DNA of 64,000 nt from NCBI RefSeq assembly GCF_001708185.1, contig NZ_MDDN01000005.1, positions 124,001 to 188,000 of the forward strand, in the 5' to 3' direction. The position numbers and the translations under genes are program-made. Positions 60,824 through 64,000 of this stretch are shown here, piece by piece. The notes under the pieces were generated by a model, which was not told the origin of the DNA, did not search any database, and saw only the letters and a program-made list of their open reading frames with translations. Source of the stretch: Lysinibacillus xylanilyticus. GTDB taxonomy: Bacteria > Bacillota > Bacilli > Bacillales_A > Planococcaceae. Within the stretch, counting starts at the first letter, position 1; the number at the start of each line of letters is the position of its first letter.

Positions 60824-61317
60824 CAATGGAATTGAGTTTAGCAGAAAAGCAATATTTAAACGAAGTCCTAAAGGAATTGAAACAGTATCGTATCAGCACA
60901 ACAGAAAGAAGGAATATCAAACAGCAGCTGGTAGAACATATTCAAGAATGTCGTGACTATGGAATAGATAGTATAGATGAATTGGGAGATACTACGACAT
61001 TTATTAAAGATTTTCTAGAGATTAAGGGGATCGACCTTCATTCGGAAATACAACAAATACGGAAAAGTAGACCAGGATTATCATTAATTATTGGATTTTG
61101 TACTTTTATTGTTGCCTATCTTGGCTCCCAACTAATACTATCGATGTTTTTAACGGATTCCTTTAACCCGCAACATATGAACGCAACATTTGATTATCAT
61201 ATTGTCTACCAAATTTCTAATAATGCTTGGTGGAATTCCTTACTGATGTTAATGAGTATTTCTATTTCCTGTTCAATATCTATACTTGCAGTAAAATTTA
61301 TTGGAAGAAATAGGTGA
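60820..61317 (+). CDS. HAAS/DUF1700-like membrane protein
   Basis: The N-terminal 80 residues are helical (LSLAEKQYLNEVLKELKQYRISTTERRNIKQQLVEHIQECRDYG, SIDELGDTTTFIKDFL), like the HAAS signalling domain that commonly follows PadR genes. Two transmembrane helices follow (about 85-110 and 140-160). It is in a tight operon: 4-bp overlap with PadR, and the serine hydrolase starts 8 bp behind its stop. It may carry the signal from the membrane to PadR. Confidence 0.78.
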   Translation: MTMELSLAEKQYLNEVLKELKQYRISTTERRNIKQQLVEHIQECRDYGIDSIDELGDTTTFIKDFLEIKGIDLHSEIQQIRKSRPGLSLIIGFCTFIVAYLGSQLILSMFLTDSFNPQHMNATFDYHIVYQISNNAWWNSLLMLMSISISCSISILAVKFIGRNR

Positions 61318-61324
61318 CATAACA

Positions 61325-62791
61325 ATGAAAACATTTCCGATATTTAAAGTTATATTAATATGTTTATTATTGATTCCGTTCAATCTATTTCTCCCAGTCT
61401 CACAAATTTCCGCACAACAAAATATTGAGCGTACTTTAGATAATTATGTCGAAAACTTTTTGAAAGAACAGCGAGTTCCTGGGGCATCTATTGCCATTGT
61501 TCATAATAATGATCTTTTTTACTCCAAATCGTGGGGCGTAACGGGAGAATCTGCTGAAAAAGTAACTACTGACACTCCTTTTGCAATTGGCTCTATTAGT
61601 AAATCATTAACAGGCTTAGGCATAATGAGATTAATTGATGAAGGCAAGGTTCAATTAGATGATCCAGTCCAAAAGTATATTCCATGGTTTACGCTTAAAG
61701 ATAAACAAGTAGCATCCCAAATTACCATCAAACATTTACTCACACAAACTAGTGGGATAAGCACTTATTCTGGCTTATCTATTTCAGATAAAGAATCTAA
61801 AGATTTAAGTGCTATAAAGGACAATGTAGAAAGTTTATCGAATGTTAAGTTGACTGCTGCACCTGGGGAAAAACACCAGTACAGTAATGCTAACTTTTCT
61901 ATTCTGGGTGCTCTCATCGAAGAAGTTACCAATCAAACCTATTCTGAGTATATGGAAGAACAAGTTTTTTCACCATTAGGGATGAAAAATGCAGCCGCTA
62001 ATGAAAGCATGGCCTATAAAAAAGGATATTTATCTGGCTATCAGTCATGGTTTGGTCTTCCAAGAAAAAGCTCAGTAACCTACGATAATGGCGGGGCACC
62101 ATATGGATATATAACAGCAAGTGCAACAGATATGGTCCAATACATTAGACTTCTTAGTCAATCTGACAATAATAATTTTTTAAGCAAAAATGCTATGGAC
62201 CTTTATGTATCCCCTCTCGTTCAAACTAGTAAAAATCGATATTATGGCCTTGGTGTACGAATCACAAATCCAAACTCAAAAGAAGAGATGATATGGCATT
62301 CTGGTTCAAACCCTGATGCACGTTCAGAAGTATTTTTTATACCGGAAACAGGTTGGGGTGGTGTGATTCTCACTAATAAAAGCCATATATTAGAAGAAGA
62401 GGCACTTCTATATCTTAAACAAGGGATTATCAATATTTTAAACGGAGAAGAACCGGTTGATGTACCTAAATATAAACCTACTATTCAACTCATAACAATT
62501 GCTCTATTATGTTTACTTTTCGCGATGTTTATTTGCCTACTAATAAAGGCAAAATCAAAAAAATCGAAAAAAAGACGTGTATGGCGTATTTTCGGTATAA
62601 CACTTTTAGTTTTGGCAATTTTCACCATTCCGTTATTGAGTTATAGTACAGGATCACCTTGGAACACTATTAGATCTTTTTCTCCTGACATTGCCTTTTT
62701 GACTATATTAATGGTTACTCTTTTAACATTAAATGGCTTATTATCTATTTATATATCATTTAAACGACATCAAAAAAGACAACTTCTCTAA
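61325..62791 (+). CDS. Serine hydrolase, beta-lactamase class C/PBP-like, membrane-anchored
   Basis: The start at 61325 (MKTFPIFKV) lies behind TAGGTGA. Residues 1-33 are a signal peptide; the hydrolase domain (about 40-370) shows the nucleophile motif SISK (SxxK), the second motif YSNANFS and HSGSNP as the third. After it come four predicted transmembrane helices with a basic loop (KAKSKKSKKRR). The family includes DD-peptidases, esterases and beta-lactamases. In this PadR operon an envelope-stress or antibiotic-response role is plausible. Confidence 0.85.
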   Translation: MKTFPIFKVILICLLLIPFNLFLPVSQISAQQNIERTLDNYVENFLKEQRVPGASIAIVHNNDLFYSKSWGVTGESAEKVTTDTPFAIGSISKSLTGLGIMRLIDEGKVQLDDPVQKYIPWFTLKDKQVASQITIKHLLTQTSGISTYSGLSISDKESKDLSAIKDNVESLSNVKLTAAPGEKHQYSNANFSILGALIEEVTNQTYSEYMEEQVFSPLGMKNAAANESMAYKKGYLSGYQSWFGLPRKSSVTYDNGGAPYGYITASATDMVQYIRLLSQSDNNNFLSKNAMDLYVSPLVQTSKNRYYGLGVRITNPNSKEEMIWHSGSNPDARSEVFFIPETGWGGVILTNKSHILEEEALLYLKQGIINILNGEEPVDVPKYKPTIQLITIALLCLLFAMFICLLIKAKSKKSKKRRVWRIFGITLLVLAIFTIPLLSYSTGSPWNTIRSFSPDIAFLTILMVTLLTLNGLLSIYISFKRHQKRQLL

Positions 62792-62808
62792 GTAGGAGTT
62801 GTCTTTTT
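62772..62808. terminator. Terminator between hydrolase and cupin genes
   Basis: AAAAAGACAACT (62773-62784) pairs with AGTTGTCTTTTT (62797-62808). It overlaps the last codons of the hydrolase gene and has T-rich tails on both strands. Confidence 0.8.
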
Positions 62809-62817
62809 CATTAAACC

Positions 62818-63363
62818 TTAATCACCTGCAGCCATCGCATCTGCTTTCGTAACATGTACAGTGCCAAATGGATGGTTTGGCGGAGCATATATCGTGTAAA
62901 GTTTTAGGGGTATATTCCCTGTATTCGTTACGTTATGCCACGTACCAGCCGGAACCATTATTGCGAAATTTTCATTTACATTTCTTTGGAAGTTTAAATT
63001 GTCTTTGCTAGGACCCATCTGAGTGACTCCATTGCCTTGTTCAATACGTAAAAATTGATCAACATGAGGGTGCATTTCTAAGCCAATATCTTCTCCAACA
63101 TTAAGACTCATAACTGTAACCTGCAAATTTGATCCCGTCCATAGTGTAGTACGGTAATTATTGTTCTGCTTAGTAGCTTCTTCGATGTTAACGACAAAGG
63201 GCTTTGGTCCATAATCCTTTAGCTGGGGATTGTTGTTGCCATTGTTGACATAATAGAAGGAATTCGGTCCGTTATCATATGCTACATTGTTAGGATAAGC
63301 CCAGTACACAGGTTGATAACCATAATTATACACCGATGTATTTCCGTAATAAGGATAGTACAT
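62818..63363 (-). CDS. Cupin protein with Tyr/Asn-rich N-terminus
   Basis: The first 45 residues are low-complexity and rich in Tyr, Asn and Pro (MYYPYYGNTSVYNYGYQP), like spore-coat proteins. A cupin domain follows: VMSLNVGEDIGLEMHPHVDQFLRIEQGNG (motif 1, with the His-x-His and Glu) and FAIMVPAGTWHNVTNTG (motif 2, His). The metal ligands are all present, so an enzyme or metal store is possible. It starts behind GAGAGGA. An R2 element lies just upstream. Confidence 0.8.
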   Translation of the reverse strand: MYYPYYGNTSVYNYGYQPVYWAYPNNVAYDNGPNSFYYVNNGNNNPQLKDYGPKPFVVNIEEATKQNNNYRTTLWTGSNLQVTVMSLNVGEDIGLEMHPHVDQFLRIEQGNGVTQMGPSKDNLNFQRNVNENFAIMVPAGTWHNVTNTGNIPLKLYTIYAPPNHPFGTVHVTKADAMAAGD

Positions 63364-63390
63364 TTACTTCAATCCTCTCATACATATTAT

Positions 63391-63743
63391 CAATTTCGCC
63401 TTGGCGTAATTGTAGCTGACGCTTCGCTTTCGCTACAGATAAACAATGCATCCGGATTTTGACCTGTGCCTAGGCCTGCACGAGAGCCGACACGATGTCG
63501 GTCATTTCAGTAATTCCACAGGATGTGGCGTTTTTACCGATGCAGGTCAATTAGCCGTTTTCGCAGGATGCGAAGGTTTTAGGCTAACATCCTTTCAAAA
63601 TCCGTGACATCCGCCGGAGGCTATCTCTTCATTCAGTAGATGTTTGGATACCCTGAAAAGAAACCACATCCGCATTCATCCCAGCTTCTTCAGAGGTAGG
63701 AACTTCGCTTTCATTACAAACCATTTGCTGAATGTAGATAAAA
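63391..63743. repeat. R2 element, long copy with nested module
   Basis: It begins with AATTTCGCC/GGCGTAATT (63392-63411), then M1 (63412-63436) and the stem CCGGATTTTGA/TTCAAAATCCG. Within lies an M2 whose first hairpin (CCTGCACGA...GATGCAGG) is split by another M2 (63484-63537, with GCCGAC-ACGAT-GTCGG and CCAC-AGGAT-GTGG). The outer M2 goes on with TTAGCC/GGCTAA (63551-63556 and 63582-63587) around TTCGC-AGGAT-GCGAA. GACATCCGCCGGAGGC and a TTCATTCAGTAGA-type arm complete it. Confidence 0.8.
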
Positions 63744-63779
63744 TTATCGTATGCAAAGCACGGACGGAATGTACTTCAT

Positions 63780-63860
63780 TTTCATATATCAGAGAGGATT
63801 ACCCGTAGTGGAAATAGAGCTTTGTGATGAATAAAAGTGGTTAAACAACACACCTGCAGT
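63780..63860. repeat. R3 repeat copy
   Basis: CCCGTAGTGGAAATAGAGC and, further on, TTAAACAACACACCT match 19146-19192 in order and spacing. It lies between the R2 element and the partial gene at the window end. Confidence 0.4.
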
Positions 63861-63874
63861 ACTATACAAGAATT

Positions 63875-64000
63875 TTATATCTCGGACAATTCTTTTTTTA
63901 GTTGCATACGAAACTTCTCTTCTTTTAAAAATTTCAATTGAAAACCATTCAGGTTTTTAGATAATTTTGCTTGTTCTATCATACTTAAGTTATTAGCAAA
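63875..64000 (-). CDS. C-terminal end of a gene running out of the window
   Basis: An open frame on the minus strand enters at 64000 and stops at 63875. The visible 41 residues (SMIEQAKLSKNLNGFQLKFL, then KKELSEI at the end) are charged and helical. No start is visible and no family is recognised. Whether it is a real gene cannot be decided from this piece. Confidence 0.35.
   Translation of the reverse strand, partial: FANNLSMIEQAKLSKNLNGFQLKFLKEEKFRMQLKKELSEI

Overview
The window looks like a chromosomal stretch of a low-GC Gram-positive spore-former of the Bacillaceae/Planococcaceae, most like Lysinibacillus. The reasons are AT-rich coding, strong AAGGAGG-type ribosome sites with frequent TTG and GTG starts, Bacillus-type orphans (YunC, YunG, DUF1540, CD3324, DUF2225), a SAM-I (S-box) riboswitch and lipoproteins with lipoboxes. 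This assignment is inferred from gene content only. No tRNA, rRNA, CRISPR array, phage or transposase gene was seen.

Layout. 1-13.9 kb holds metabolic and orphan genes: the end of a MocR-type regulator, a SRPBCC protein, a lipoprotein, an ABC-F ribosome-protection ATPase with a transcription-attenuator leader, a GH114-like glycosidase, a deoxyinosine glycosylase, a polysaccharide deacetylase, a frameshifted SIMPL gene and small P-loop kinases. 13.9-30.9 kb is a block of three transporter/two-component modules of the antimicrobial-peptide sensing and detoxification kind: a BcrA/NatA-type ABC with a DUF4097 protein facing an OmpR-type pair, a LanFEG-like ABC with a second OmpR-type pair, and a BceAB-like ABC followed by a NarL/LuxR-type pair. 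An erythromycin-esterase-family lipoprotein lies among them, and a second esterase lies at 40.8-42.2 kb. 31-38 kb carries VOC and aldo/keto proteins, an HxlR regulator divergent from an MFS exporter across a 60-bp palindrome, and a cyclase-family hydrolase behind a SAM riboswitch. 42.4-44.9 kb is a DUF4272/SMI1-KNR4 pair. 45.2-48 kb is a BltR/BltD-like regulator and polyamine acetyltransferase coupled to a MATE pump. 48-60 kb has several GNATs (one broken), an AI-2E-family permease, an amino-acid permease, and a quinone/aromatic detoxification set with an MhqR-like operator. 60.4-62.8 kb is a PadR/HAAS/serine-hydrolase operon.

The least explained part is between the genes. Non-coding repeats recur about ten times. 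R1 is a MITE-like element with terminal inverted repeats and, in one copy, an 8-bp target duplication. R2 is a 70-350 bp element that starts with a palindrome and is inserted once inside R1. R3 and R4 are shorter. R1, R2 and one R4 copy share exchangeable hairpin modules whose loops are conserved while the stems change in compensated fashion. One is a 25-nt hairpin found exactly six times; the other is a double hairpin with AGGAC/AGGAT loops. They look like structured, mobile or recombining elements, and are the best candidate here for something undescribed.
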